From Strongylocentrotus pallidus (taxonomy: Eukaryota; Echinodermata; Echinoidea; Camarodonta; Strongylocentrotidae), in the NCBI GenBank assembly GCA_030265145.1, contig JARBES010000125.1, positions 11,470,453 to 11,499,472 of the forward strand: a DNA stretch of 29,020 nt, in the 5' to 3' direction. Below are positions 1 through 10,139 of this stretch, in pieces; the stretch's first letter is position 1; each line of letters begins with the position of its first letter. The position numbers and the translations under genes are program-made. Below the pieces are notes generated by a model, which saw only the letters and a program-made list of their open reading frames with translations, ran no database searches and had not been told where the DNA came from.

Positions 1-36
1 GGGGCCCGCCCCCCCCCCCCCCCCCCCCACCCCCGC
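1..36. other. Poly-C edge, possible cloning or assembly artefact
   Basis: GGGGCCCG, a long C run, then CCGCGGATCC. The mix of homopolymer and clustered restriction-like sites (ApaI, SacII, BamHI) is unlike the rest of the window and resembles a contig edge. Confidence 0.4.
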
Positions 37-927
37 GGATCCCGCCCAGGTCAACTAGTTGATAAACATAGTAGCACACACATGCTTTAGCAGTCACGCA
101 AATACCCATAAATTATTATTCAATAATATCTGAGAATGTATGTTATCATCTGGATCTGGATCTGGAATAAACCCTTGTCAAAATCATTCCAGAAATTCGG
201 ATTAACAAAATTATTCCACCATTGTGACCAACAGTGCACATAGGAAATTTTGACAAATGAAATAAGCCTAAAATTTGAAACCAATTTAGAAATTAGATTT
301 TTAAAACGATAATTCAGATTATATTCCACATACTAAGAATCTTGCTCTACTATTGGCTAAAAATAAATGACGTGATGAAAAATAGTTCGCCCATCATTGA
401 TGGGAGAAGAAAAGTTCGTTGCACTTTCACTGAAGCTAGAAGTACTATCTACATAGTGCAACGCACTTTATTTGTATACGTTGCGTATTGCCCTCCGCTT
501 TAAGCGCTTTTAGTGTTATTACGCGAGCTTTGGTCACGCGCGAGCTATGGTCACATCATCTTACTGCATGCACTGTACGTTTCGTACACCGTTTGCTAGC
601 TGTTAGTTGATGACTTGTTGATCTAAAATGACGGAAGAGGTAAAATGTTTCCGATATGGAATATAAAGCAAATAATCACCTTTTGGTTTCAGGCGATGGC
701 AAACTATCACATCCTCGGCGATCTGAATTTGTATACGCTATCTTTCCTCAGCTTCGCTTCGAAAAGATAGCTACATCCAGATCGCCCCGGAAGTGATAGT
801 TTGTCCCATCACCTTAACCAACGGTAATTATTTGCTTAATAACACTAGCGTCATAACTGTTGTTTTACACATGAAAATAAAAAAATAATAAACATGTACA
901 GTGCATACAACGTGAAGCAATACTTAC
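37..927. other. 3' flank of NLR-1
   Basis: The stop-bearing last exon of NLR-1 is expected here, but I could not match one with the corresponding NLR-2 region. A 9-bp inverted pair CGTTGCACT / AGTGCAACG is at about 417-463. The foldback element at 666-837 is the main structure. Short open frames here are featureless. Confidence 0.6.
666..837. mobile_element. Foldback MITE-like element
   Basis: An imperfect palindrome of about 172 bp. The outer arm AAGCAAATAAT (666-676) is matched in reverse at 827-837, and further matched blocks run inward: GATGGCAAACTATCAC against its partner near 797-811, GGCGATCTG against CAGATCGCC, and GCTATCTTT against AAAGATAGC. The loop is about 20 nt. No coding capacity. 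Flanks are AT-rich, so a TA-type target duplication cannot be judged. Confidence 0.75.
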
Positions 928-1027
928 ATGGTGAAGCCACACAGTGATGTCTCTGATTACTTTTGTTGGAAGACCTTTGAGATGAGATTCCAGTCTGCCG
1001 CCCTTTTTAGTTCCACAGCTGTATAAC
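928..1027 (-). CDS. NLR-1 LRR exon B3 (100 nt, C-terminal)
   Basis: A 100-nt exon from a TTAACATAG acceptor to a CCAT/GTAAGT donor, phase 2 in, phase 0 out. It reads LYSCGTKKGGRLESHLKGL and then a second part unlike that of NLR-2. The first part and the flanking introns are nearly identical to 10775-10874, which shows the exon is real. It ends in phase 0, so another exon carrying the stop must follow. Confidence 0.78.
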
Positions 1028-4000
1028 CTATGTTAAGAAAGTAGAGTGGTGGTAGTACGGTGCATTGGGTGATAGGGAGAATGAGAGAGAGAGAGAGAGA
1101 GAGAGAGAAAGGGGGAAGAGATGTGAATACTGATATATAGTAGAGAGACATACAAAGAACAAAGAAATCAAGGAAGAGAAACAGACAGAGCATGAGTAAA
1201 ATAGCATGCTCTTAGTATCACTGGCGTACTGATTGGGGGGGGGGGGGTTAAACGTGCTTTATTTCTTATTCGATACCAGTGATTTAGAAATGTTGCTGAA
1301 ATGAAAGGCTGTTCCGTGGTTTATACTTTTATATGCGTTTGTTGGAAAATGACAAATTCCCAAATATATAATCCTAAAGTGCCCCTTTTTACATAAAATG
1401 GTGCCCCTTTTATTTCAGATGAGCGAAAATGCCCCACTTTACCTCTGATAATTGCCCTATTCAAATCTGAGAGGTGCCCATTTTACTTTAACAAGAACAC
1501 CTTTTCTTTTAAAGTACCCCTTCCTTTTAAAAAATCATTGAGGAGTGTCCCTTCCCACCTCTGATAACATATGGAAACGTTATATCATCCGTTCAATCTG
1601 GCTTGCGTGCAAAGAACAAATAAGCATTTTTGCATGAAAAAGTGAAGTTTTCTTTTAAATTGGTGTTTTTCCCCCGCATTGGGGTGTCCGGAAATCACTT
1701 GGGAAACCTTCAAAAATTATAATACAAACAAAACATACGCACTCTCTCTGTACCTTTTTCGGAAAAAACGTAGTAATCTGGCACAGTGTCTTTTTTTTAA
1801 AAATCAACTGGAATTACGTTATATTAGCTTGGGACGTTTAATAATAATAACACATGTGATTGTAAATATTTTTTTACAATTTCAAGACAGGTATTCAAAA
1901 GCTATTCATTGCGACTGCGCGTTGACAATTCTAAACCAACTAATTAAGAGATCCACAAGAAGAGTATTTTTAAAGATATTTTAAAAATAGGAGGCTACAT
2001 CCACGTCTGGACCTTTTCCTCACTCCATGCATTCGTACCTTATATTTTTTACCACGGCAGCCAAACTGAATAGGATCGTCTAGTAGGATTTTAATATATT
2101 TTAGACAAGATTTGAACAAGAACCAACCGCACAACAAATATCGTCTTCACCCGTCTGCAACTCTCGATGAGGTCAACCAAGCCGTCTTCGTCCAAGCACT
2201 CCACCCAGGACAGACCTAGCGAATACAGGTTCTTGGTTTGCTCTCTGATCAGAAGACCCAATTCTCTCATCGTCTCTCTCGATACACTCTTCTTATCTGA
2301 TGGGAGTGATGACGGTGCTGTAAGCTTGATGTGTGTGAGCTGCTGTCCTCCGGTCCGACGAAGACAAGCCGTGATCTGAGGTATGTCTCTCTCCGCATCA
2401 TCGATTGTGATATCGATATGTGTCAAGCCAGGGAGCGATGAGAGGAGACCTTCATAGCTTTGTGACGTCACTCTCTCAGCTGATAGCTTTGTGACGGATG
2501 GAAGCTCAGGAGGAGATGGAGGGAAACTGAGAGAGGAGTCTGCGATGGTGAGCTGAATCAGTAAGGTGAATGACCTGAGGCTAGACCACAACTTTCCGGT
2601 CATCTCAGTAGATAGCTGGCAATGCTCTATCAAAAGCCTAGTATTCTGCAATGAAACGCGAACAGGCGAACTTATCACTTGTATATACATTGATTTAGAT
2701 ATTGAGACTAAACGTGTGGAGAAGCTAAAAAGCTAAAAATACAAGGTTTAAATGCACCACTTCAATTCTTATTCCGAGAATTATTAAATTCGTTAATAAT
2801 GGACAATGCAACTAGGTTGCAATTTCATTTAATAGTTCGGTTCATTAAGGGCATGAACAATGAGAGCGTACTTACATGCAGTGCATCTTGTTCGGAGTTT
2901 AGAGACCAAGAAAACCTACACAAAGAGTGGTGAAGAAGTAAGGATAACATGTTACCACTTTACACGTTTTAGAATAACATGTTTAAAAAATGAAGACAAA
3001 TTTAGTCTTATTCAACATATTATTTATCGCTCATCATACGTGTGACCTAAAATAATCTTACAGCTAATATCTTATACCAACATTATTCGTTCAGTTTGAA
3101 ATAATTCGATCTGACAAATAATAATGTTAAAACCCCCTTTTTCCTTAAAATAATATCCATTTACAGAGATAGGTCCCATAAATTGGTTGTTATAGTAATT
3201 ACCCGGGATATATGAGCTAGACAACTTATATTTGTTTTTTTAAATTCAACAAATTTTTTCTCTAAGGCTAAATAAATTAATGATCAGATGGTTAATGTTT
3301 TGTTAAAGAGCATTTTTTATATTTCTCGTTTAGGAATCTTCGTTCAAACATCGAAAGGATATCATATGACTTTTGTCCAAACAAAAATTTCAACGAATAT
3401 TTGTCCAAGTTGAATTGACTTCAGGTCGATACTTTGGTAATAAACATGATTAAAGGACTGGTTTAACGCATCAACTTAGCGAATGGAATGAAATGCACGA
3501 TGATGCCTATATAAAAACGATTGAGGAAAAAACGGGAGGGAATAGAAAACTTTGATCAATTTTACTTTGCTTAACAGTTACTCACTGTTCTAAATACAGG
3601 CTAGCTGACATTAAACGCGTATAAGACTGGACAAGATCGATCACTGTTTCCTTGGGTCCGAAAACTATTCCGGACAATATCGCCAAACAGTCTGTGATGA
3701 GAAGACCAAGCCCTCCGATCAATGGCGATGAATTCCCATCTGATGTGAAGGGATGGGGGTTGATGCGTATAAGATTATGTGTCATCAGATGTCGACGTAG
3801 ACTAGTCTGGATCTGATATATGTCTTCTGTATTTGCATCTCCGATAGTGATGTCGACCTCTTCCAAGCCAGGGAGTGATGAGAGCAGACCTTCATAGCTT
3901 TGTGACGTCACTCTCGCGGCTGATAGCTTTGTGACGGATAGAAGCTCAGGAGGAGATGGAGGGAAACTGAGAGAGGAGTCTGAGATGGTGAGCTGATTCA

Positions 4001-7000
4001 GTGAGGTGAGTGACCTGAGGCTGGACCACAACTTTTCGGTCATCTCGATAGATAGCTGGCTATACTGTATCTCAAGCCTAGTAGTCTGCAATAAAACAGA
4101 CGAAATTACTTGTCACTGTTACATACATCGATTTAGATATAAAGAGTAAGCGTATAGAGATAATTATATTGAATTCCATGTCAGTGAAGCCGAAAACTGA
4201 GAAAAGGTTTAAATGCACAACTTAAATTCATATTCTAAGAAATAATTGAATTATTTCATACAAAACAATGTTTTCCTTTAAAGCGGGACTGCACTACTTG
4301 TAGCTACGTGCACCCTCTACGTATCAAACAGTGCCTAAGCGGTTATCCGTTGGCCCCCCATGATCCCCTTTTTCTTATGTTATTTGAGAGCTGATTTGAT
4401 TAGATAACCTCCTGTCAGTGACCACACTGGGAGGTATAATACCTCCTGGCCAAACTAGTGCAGACGCGCTTTAATATGTCAATTCAGAGAATATCCCTTT
4501 GTTGAATATTTCAAAGCGACATGCATATGCACCAGTATAAAAAAAATGTCTACTCACCTGGACGGCGTTATTTTTGTTTAGAGAACCACCTCCATTCCTA
4601 CATAGACTATTTTAGAAAGAATGAGGGAAATAAAGTGATTCAAGCAAATCTTTGGAAAAGATATTACACTAATAATGAAAGCAAGTGAATTGTTTATCCC
4701 CTCTTTACAGGGATAAATGAAAACAATAATACTAACAATAACAATAATGATAATAATTATCATAATAATGGTAATAATAATTACATCATGATAATCATAT
4801 CAATAATTATAAGAACATCCATATAATAAAATTGTCATACATAATTGTTATCTTCATGTCGTCTTAAAAAAGTGTTCTGTACATGAATTAAGATCTAGAT
4901 CTAGATCTACTTACCCCAAATCCAAGTACGTTAGTTGTTTAGTCTTGACAAACAGGTCGACCAAGGCTTCTTCGTCTATGCCCTTCACCCCGGACACATG
5001 CAGCCGCTGTTGGGTTTTGGTTTGGTCTTCAAATATTAGACTAAGCGCTCTAATTGTCTCTCCTGATGCAATCGTCCTGTCTGTGGTGATTACTGGCAAA
5101 GTGTGTAGTCTGACATGTACAAAGAACTGCTCATCCTTAGCCCTGGTCTGAATTCTAGGTCTGGAGGCGTTGGTGATCTGAAAAGTGTTGCTCGTCTCTG
5201 CAACATCGATAGAGACATCGATATCTCTCACTTCAGGTATTGATGAGAGCACACGTTCATAGCTTTGTGACGTCAGTTTCTCGGCCGATAGCTTTGTGAC
5301 GGATAGAAGCTTAGGAGGAGATGGAGGCAAACTGAGAGTTGAGCCTGAGATGGTTAGAGTATGTAGCATCGAAAATGATTCGAGGCAGGACCATAGACCA
5401 CTCGTCACGTTGGTAGTTAGAGTAGACCCCTTGAACTGTATTGACCTAACCTAGTGTGATGATAGAGAGAGAAAGAAGAGAAAAAAGATAGAAATGCGAG
5501 GATGGGACATAGAGAGGGAAAGAGATATTTTACTCATAAAGTATCATTAATTAGTTGGTGAGAATTAATGTCTTTTTTGTGTGGTGACCATTTCAGCAAT
5601 TAAGACTGTGGCCTCATCTTATCTGAGAATATTTAGTTTTTAGAAAGATGGAAACTTTTTCTCTACTTCTTTACGTTCGTCAGCAGTTTTTTAATAAATT
5701 CATTTTCTTCTATGCTATCAACTTTAAATAAATTATGTATTATACTAAAAAGAACAGACATAATTTGCTTCTTTGACATTTAGTTATGGGAAAGGAATAA
5801 CATTTTAGACAAGCTATGTGAAAGGATTACTGTTAACACAATTTATGAAATAAAAATGTGCATACCTCCCGTTTTAGTTGCTTTGGAAGATTTTGCATCC
5901 CAACAACAGTGTAGACAGTCGGTGCCTTGAGAACAATACCCTGTGCATTCACACATCTTTGTACTAACGAAGACACGTTTCCTTCAGTACCCTTGGTCTC
6001 CGATGAGCAGTCAAGGATAATGCGATATCGCTCGCTCTCATTCAAACAATTGTTTGCAAGGACCGCCTCCATTATTCGTATACAGAGGCTATTATCCGAG
6101 CCAGCTGCGAATCGGATGAGATTCTCGTAGTCACCGATGTTTGCTTTGATTTTGAGCAGCATTCTGTCCAACTTGGAAATCCCCAAACGCAACAGAAAGT
6201 AGTATGTTTGATCAGCGAGGAATTTCCCGGCCGAATGTTCTTGTGCGAGTTTGTGATAAAACTCAATGGTAGTGGAAGTGGTTTCGTTGGACTGAGGCAG
6301 GCATGTGATATACTGAGTCGTCTGGGATACTAACCCAAGCTCACATGCCCTATCAAGGATTTCGGGAACTTTACAGAAATCATGAGACGTAAATATTAGT
6401 TTTTTAGCATCGTCGAGCAGACCATAAAAGGCAACTTCGCCTATTTGAGATATTATTTTCTTCAACTCTTCGGATGTGATTTTAACTCCTGACTTTGATC
6501 GTGCGTTTGCATAGTGCATAAGAAAAACGTTCACCCTGTCCAGCAATTCTGTCTGAGTTGTAATACCAATGTCCAGTAGGCCCTCACTCCATACGTGACA
6601 GATCATAAGACAAAATAGGGGTGTCTTGACAAGTTCATCAATAAGTGGTTGTTCGTCAAGGTAATCCTTCAGACTTTGCCCGTTACAAAGATTCGAAGTT
6701 GAAGCAAAGAACTTGTCAATGTACTCGCAAGAGCTCTTTCGCGAGAATCCTTCGATCCACATCTTTGCGTATACTCTTGGAAGATCATCTTGATAGAAGA
6801 AGTTTTCTAGGTGAGGGCGTGTTGTTACAAGGACTCGGCACTCTGGAAACTCCTCCCAGCGGATAACACTGACAATATTGCTCAATGAGCTGCTCTGTGA
6901 AGAGGAAATACCGGCATACTCATCTAGACCGTCTAGTATGATGTGACAGATTCCCTGATTCTTTCGGATGAAACTCTCGATATCCTCGGGTGTAAGATCA

Positions 7001-9859
7001 TCAACGTCACTCAAAAGCTGGGATTTGATGGCCTCTCCGATCGATGTAAACTGACTTGTGTTTCGGAATTTGACAACAAACAGAAGTGGCAGGTGTTCTA
7101 ATGCCGACCCCCTCTCCCTATGGACCCAGTCGTAAGCCATCTTAGCAACAGCCGTGGTCTTCCCTCTTCCAGCGGGGGCCGAAATTAGGATTCGAGCTGG
7201 CAGTCTCCCATTTACTTTCGTCGAAAATATATCAGCAACAGAACCCTTGAGTATTTCCTTCTTGTTCGTGTCTTTTCCATGAGCGTCCTTCTTTACCATT
7301 GTGACAACCGTGTGCATGTCTTCAAACTCAGCATAATCAGTGTGATCCCACGGCTTCATTTGAATTTTGCACAACTGATTCAGGTACTTGTTCTCCAATT
7401 TTTTGCGACATTTCTGCACAGTCAACGATTCCGAGATCTTCTTATTGTTAATATCTGAAACGATACAAGTAAATAAGACAAAATTTCTTATAACACTCGG
7501 GTCACTCTCACAATCTCAGCCCCTTCCCACTCTGACCCTATATTGTTTCGTTAGTAATTGTTTCTTGTTCAAATACATCAAGTTTTATTGTTCCGACGTT
7601 TTTCTCTTCCCCGTGCGTGCAGTTGCTCTGATAAAAAGTAGAATAAAATAGAAAAACAGACTGGTGAAAGTTTGAACGGAATTGGACCAAAAAAGAGCGT
7701 TTTTTAATTCTTAAAAATTAAGGAAATTTCGAATTGGCCGAATCGGTAATGTTACAGTAATGTTTACTAGCGAACAACTCTCCCATTCTTTTGTTCCAAC
7801 ACACGGTATTAACAAAATTTCAAGTTGTCGAAATGAATTAAGCAGGAGGCGCTTCCCTTTTTTTAAAAGGAGATATAATGAAATATGCTATCGTGTACAT
7901 ATTTTGATTAGTGTCCGAAGAGAGAAGGTGCGGTTCTCGGACAGTTACCCCTGGACAATCAACCCTCCCTCCCCCTGCCAATAACCAGCGGGACAATTAC
8001 TCTTGAACGACAATTAACCCCTGGAAAATTGCCCCACCAGAAAATTACCCCCAAGGACAACGGTCCCCGAGGACAATCACCCACGAAAAAGTACCCCATA
8101 AGACAACCACCCTTCGAAAATTACCCTCTAGAAGAATCACCCCATGTGTGTGTGTGGGTGTGTGTGTGTGTGTGTATGTGCGTGTGCGTGTGGGTGTGTG
8201 TGTTTGAGTGTTGTTGTTTATGTAATTGTCTCGGGGGATTGTTGTCCTTTGGGTATTCTTTAGGGGGATAATTGTCCTCGGGGAAGCCTAATCAGTATCC
8301 CTATAAAAAAAAAAAATCTTTTTTTACACCTTTCATTTCTAAATTGTATATAACTTGTATTAAAAACAAAAGTCGTTGATTTCTATTTTTTCTTATCATC
8401 GTTCTGAAATTATTGTTGAGTTCATGATCTGTCAATTTTGAATTGAAGAAGAAAAAACTAACAAACATGTGCAACATTTTTAATAGTGTTAAGGAAGAAA
8501 ATATTTTACAGAAGTCTGACAGAAATCGGACAAGTCATTTGAACTTTCGCAAGCTTACATCACATTTTGTAGGCCTGATATGTGAATGTCAAATCGGTGA
8601 ATTTGTCATTTAAATTGTACATTAAAATATCATTAATATTCCTTTCTCTTAAAAATAACCTAAGGGATATGCTAGGTAATACAAAGTTTTGGTATGGAGT
8701 AATGAATTTGGTTCAAATGAACATATTGGAAGCATATGGGACCCTACAGTATTCAATGATCGTTGTCGCGATCGAAATCGAGTCTAACGTGATGAAAATG
8801 TAAATACTAAACTCTTGATGAAGTATAGCTCCCTTTCAAGGTCAAGATATTAATTAAGCTATGAAACAACGTTTCTTGACTAAAATCGACATATTGGCTA
8901 TTCCCGTTTGGAAACTTTATATTGCAGCTACATATCCTAACATTTTCATGGTCGCAGCTACCATGAAATGGCCGTAGGCGCTATTTGAAATTTCTCAAAA
9001 TTTACCGGGAGCACCGGTAAATATTACGATATATATATATATATACGATGATATTCATTTTTCTCGAAAGCAGAAGTGTTTTAGGGGCTCAATTTTCTAG
9101 TGCTTATAATACATCTACAGGGGCATCCACATATATCAACATTTTAAAGAACCACTATCAAGCCAACTTTTAAAATTGCCCCAAACTATGTATTACCTTT
9201 AAGATAATGTCTGGATGGCATAGTCTTGTACACCCCCTCCCCCTTCCAAGGAGAAGAATCACTGTTTTAATGCAATCATACCTGAGCTACTTTGCAGTGG
9301 TGTCGCTTCTTGTTCAGGTGGCTCCTGCTGCCTTGGGAGGTATTCACCTACATGAAATATATACATAGTCATGTATGATGTTATGCCTGCTACCATGGCT
9401 CGAGGGAATCGAACATCAAAACATATTTTCATATTTAGATACGAATATTATTTAGTTTTCAGAAACGAAACAATACACCTAGATAAATCTAAACTGATAG
9501 ACTGGTCAAATTTACTTTAAATATCATAAAAATCATACAATATAGATATCGTTTATTCAGTTACATTTAAGTTACTGCTTACCTTCAGACAATTGTTTTC
9601 CCAGTCCACCAAGCTCCACATCATGAAGCTTCTTCGCCAGGATTGATCGTGATCGACTTGTGCCTGTTTGTTTAGTATTCCATTTGATCAGGATTTCTGT
9701 CATAGCCTCATTGTAGTTACCTCGACGATTCGCGAGAATTAATTGATACCCATTATACGAGTACCCTAGAGCGTTGCACAGTTTTAAGTGACTATCAAGA
9801 GGTATGTCTCCGGAGAGACATATCATCTCGACTTCCTGCAGACTTGGAAGAGTCTCCAT
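928..9859 (-). CDS. NLR-1: death-fold / NACHT / LRR receptor gene (coding span, last exon not found)
   Basis: A predicted cytosolic pattern-recognition receptor of the NLR family: a death-fold signalling domain, a NACHT NTPase that should drive nucleotide-dependent oligomerisation, and an LRR sensor. Coding exons in transcript order are 9859-9583 (death fold), 9347-9282 (linker), 7454-5866 (NACHT), 5450-4915 and 4597-4558 (LRR cassette 1), 4085-3586 and 2915-2876 (cassette 2), 2645-2128 and 1027-928 (cassette 3). Each join has AG/GT ends and matching phase, and together they give 1222 codons with no stop. A further exon with the stop codon must lie at or below position 927; I could not identify it. 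The paralogue NLR-2 lies directly upstream in the same orientation. Family assignment is secure from the Walker A, Walker B and LRR patterns. Individual joins are inferred from sequence only. Confidence 0.88.
1028..2127 (-). other. NLR-1 intron A3-B3
   Basis: Holds the GA run, a poly-G run (about 1236-1248) and, at 1375-1560, a degenerate series of GTGCCCCTTTTA-like units with interspersed CCTCTGATAA. An open frame at 1679-1984 on the plus strand has no recognisable domain and is probably chance. Confidence 0.65.
1083..1108. repeat. GA microsatellite
   Basis: A (GA)n run just upstream of NLR-1 exon B3. A matching (GA)n run at 10941-10964 sits at the same place beside NLR-2 exon fB, so it predates the gene duplication. 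Confidence 0.9.
2128..2645 (-). CDS. NLR-1 LRR exon A3
   Basis: A 518-nt exon with acceptor CATTGCAG, phase 0 in and phase 2 out, the same length as NLR-2 exon f. It encodes NTRLLIEHCQLSTEM, the core FPPSPPELPSVTKLSAERV, then a CLRRTGGQQLTHI segment and REQTKNLYSLGLSW. The 3' boundary is placed by alignment to exon f. Here the donor is GTTGGT rather than GTAGGT, a weak site. If it is not used, read-through meets an in-frame stop soon after and would truncate the protein before the 100-nt exon. Confidence 0.82.
2876..2915 (-). CDS. NLR-1 LRR mini-exon B2 (40 nt)
   Basis: A 40-nt exon between a TGTGTAG acceptor and a GCAT/GTAAGT donor, phase 2 in, phase 0 out. Spliced after A2 it reads EQ-FSWSLNSEQDALH. 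Its partner in NLR-2 (17792-17831) differs by a few residues. Confidence 0.78.
3586..4085 (-). CDS. NLR-1 LRR exon A2
   Basis: A 500-nt exon, TTGCAG acceptor, phase 0 in, GAACA/GTGAGT donor, phase 2 out. It starts TTRLEIQYSQLS, carries the core FPPSPPELLSVTKLSAARV, and ends with the GLGLLITDCLAILSG...SASLYLEQ type of 3' half seen in NLR-2 exons a and b. The intron that follows (2916-3585) is closely similar to the NLR-2 introns 17832-18531 and 20154-20722, so the cassette was copied as a genomic unit. Confidence 0.88.
4277..4474. mobile_element. MITE with about 23-bp terminal inverted repeats
   Basis: The ends TTTAAAGCGGGACTGCACTA (4277-4296) and its reverse counterpart at 4452-4474 match with about three differences. 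The element is about 198 bp, non-coding, and lies in the intron between LRR exons B1 and A2 of NLR-1. The ends carry TTAA/TTTAAA sequence, so the exact boundary and target duplication are uncertain. Confidence 0.7.
4558..4597 (-). CDS. NLR-1 LRR mini-exon B1 (40 nt)
   Basis: Too short to stand out as an open frame. It runs from a CTATGTAG acceptor to a CCAG/GTGAGT donor, is exactly 40 nt, and is phase 2 in, phase 0 out. Spliced to A1 it reads LDLG-NGGGSLNKNNAVQ, a natural LRR continuation. Length and phase match three other mini-exons in the window, which is the main support. Confidence 0.75.
4915..5450 (-). CDS. NLR-1 LRR exon A1
   Basis: A 536-nt exon, CACACTAG acceptor, phase 0 in, TTGGG/GTAAGT donor, phase 2 out. 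It begins VRSIQFKG and contains the array's shared core (LPPSPPKLLSVTKLSAEKL), then RNase-inhibitor-like leucine-rich repeats ending LTYLDLG. The 5' half (SGLWSCLESFSMLHTL) is shared only with NLR-2 exon a. The 3' half belongs to the group ending EEALVDLF, shared with the last A exon of each gene. Expected to form the first part of the ligand-sensing solenoid. Confidence 0.88.
5866..7454 (-). CDS. NLR-1 NACHT exon
   Basis: A 1589-nt exon (TTTCAG acceptor, GGGAG/GTATGC donor; 529 full codons) encoding the whole NACHT NTPase plus helical domains. In protein numbering from the predicted ATG: Walker A APAGRGKT near 207-214, Walker B HIILDGLDE near 285-293, sensor-1-like RVLVTTRPH near 321-329, the TPLFCLMICHVW helix near 392-403, and a FYHKLAQEHSAGKFL helix near 513-527 matching the F-H-x-x-QE-x-x-A signature that closes many NACHT modules. 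All expected nucleotide-binding residues are present, so ATP or dATP binding and oligomerisation are likely. The NLR-2 copy has exactly the same length and roughly nine in ten identical residues. A 415-nt intron follows. Confidence 0.95.
7455..9281 (-). other. NLR-1 intron linker-NACHT
   Basis: Contains the compound repeat (7925-8300), sequence homologous to NLR-2 introns (about 8440-8650), and about 370 bp (8820-9190) that I could not match in NLR-2. The unmatched part has two short perfect or near-perfect hairpins: ATTTACCGG / CCGGTAAAT at 9000-9022 and CATTTTCATGGT / ACCATGAAATG at 8941-8970. An AT run is at about 9030-9045. Confidence 0.65.
7925..8300. repeat. Compound GGACAATTACCCC repeat with TG microsatellite (NLR-1 copy)
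   Basis: Degenerate 13-16 nt units of the GGACAATTACCCC type run from about 7940 to 8140, then a TG/CG-rich run (8144-8208), then the same motif in reverse (GGGGGATAATTGTCC, about 8232-8285). It is a large inverted structure in the linker-NACHT intron. The same structure sits at the matching place in NLR-2, so it predates the gene duplication. Confidence 0.75.
9282..9347 (-). CDS. NLR-1 linker exon (22 residues)
   Basis: A 66-nt exon, ATGTAG acceptor and CTCAG/GTATGA donor, phase 1 in and phase 1 out, so it is symmetric. It encodes an acidic, proline- and glutamine-rich segment (EYLPRQQEPPEQEA and on) ending in serines, joining the death fold to the NACHT exon. Homologues are present once here and twice in NLR-2. 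It is probably a flexible linker; no domain is recognised. Confidence 0.8.
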
Positions 9860-9862
9860 TTT
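9583..9862 (-). CDS. NLR-1 exon with start codon: death-fold domain
   Basis: A 280-nt exon between a TTTTACAG acceptor and a GAAG/GTAAGC donor. The ATG at 9859-9857 has a good vertebrate-type start context (A at -3, G at +4), and 92 codons plus one base follow. The protein is helical with a death-domain look: an LCNALGYS segment in the first half, then AMTEILIKWNT near residues 55-65, then RSILAKKLHDVELGGLGKQL at the end, matching the W and closing helices of death domains. The acceptor just before the ATG and the 1-nt length difference upstream of the ATG in NLR-2 imply an upstream non-coding exon. A CARD or DED assignment cannot be excluded by eye. Expected role: homotypic contact with downstream adaptors. 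Confidence 0.82.
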
Positions 9863-10139
9863 CTGTAAAAGGCATAACATACATGCATTACACGGATCAA
9901 TCTGGTGTTTTAAATAAAACATATAGGTTGGTAGGTGATCAAACAAGTATTAAACAGATACTTATGAAATAATCCTAATCTTTGCAAGAAAGTGGAATAT
10001 TTCGCAGAGTTGAGATCAGGTACCAAACAGTTCACCTAAATTATTTATCCGAAGGTTATTCCAGATACTTATAGGAATAGATTTTTCGGTTGACTTGACT
10101 AGAAACTGTGGATCATACTTATTATAAAGAAAAAAACGA

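Noticed and set aside
120-329. Minus-strand open frame as the last exon of NLR-1
   Set aside because: I could not find a convincing homologue in the corresponding NLR-2 interval nor a clear acceptor in phase, so I left the last exon unassigned.
1679-1984. 101-codon open frame on the plus strand
   Set aside because: No recognisable domain, low-complexity AT-rich codons, within an intron of NLR-1 and absent from NLR-2.
8029-8271. 80-codon open frame on the plus strand
   Set aside because: It is a translation of the GGACAATTACCCC units and the TG microsatellite.
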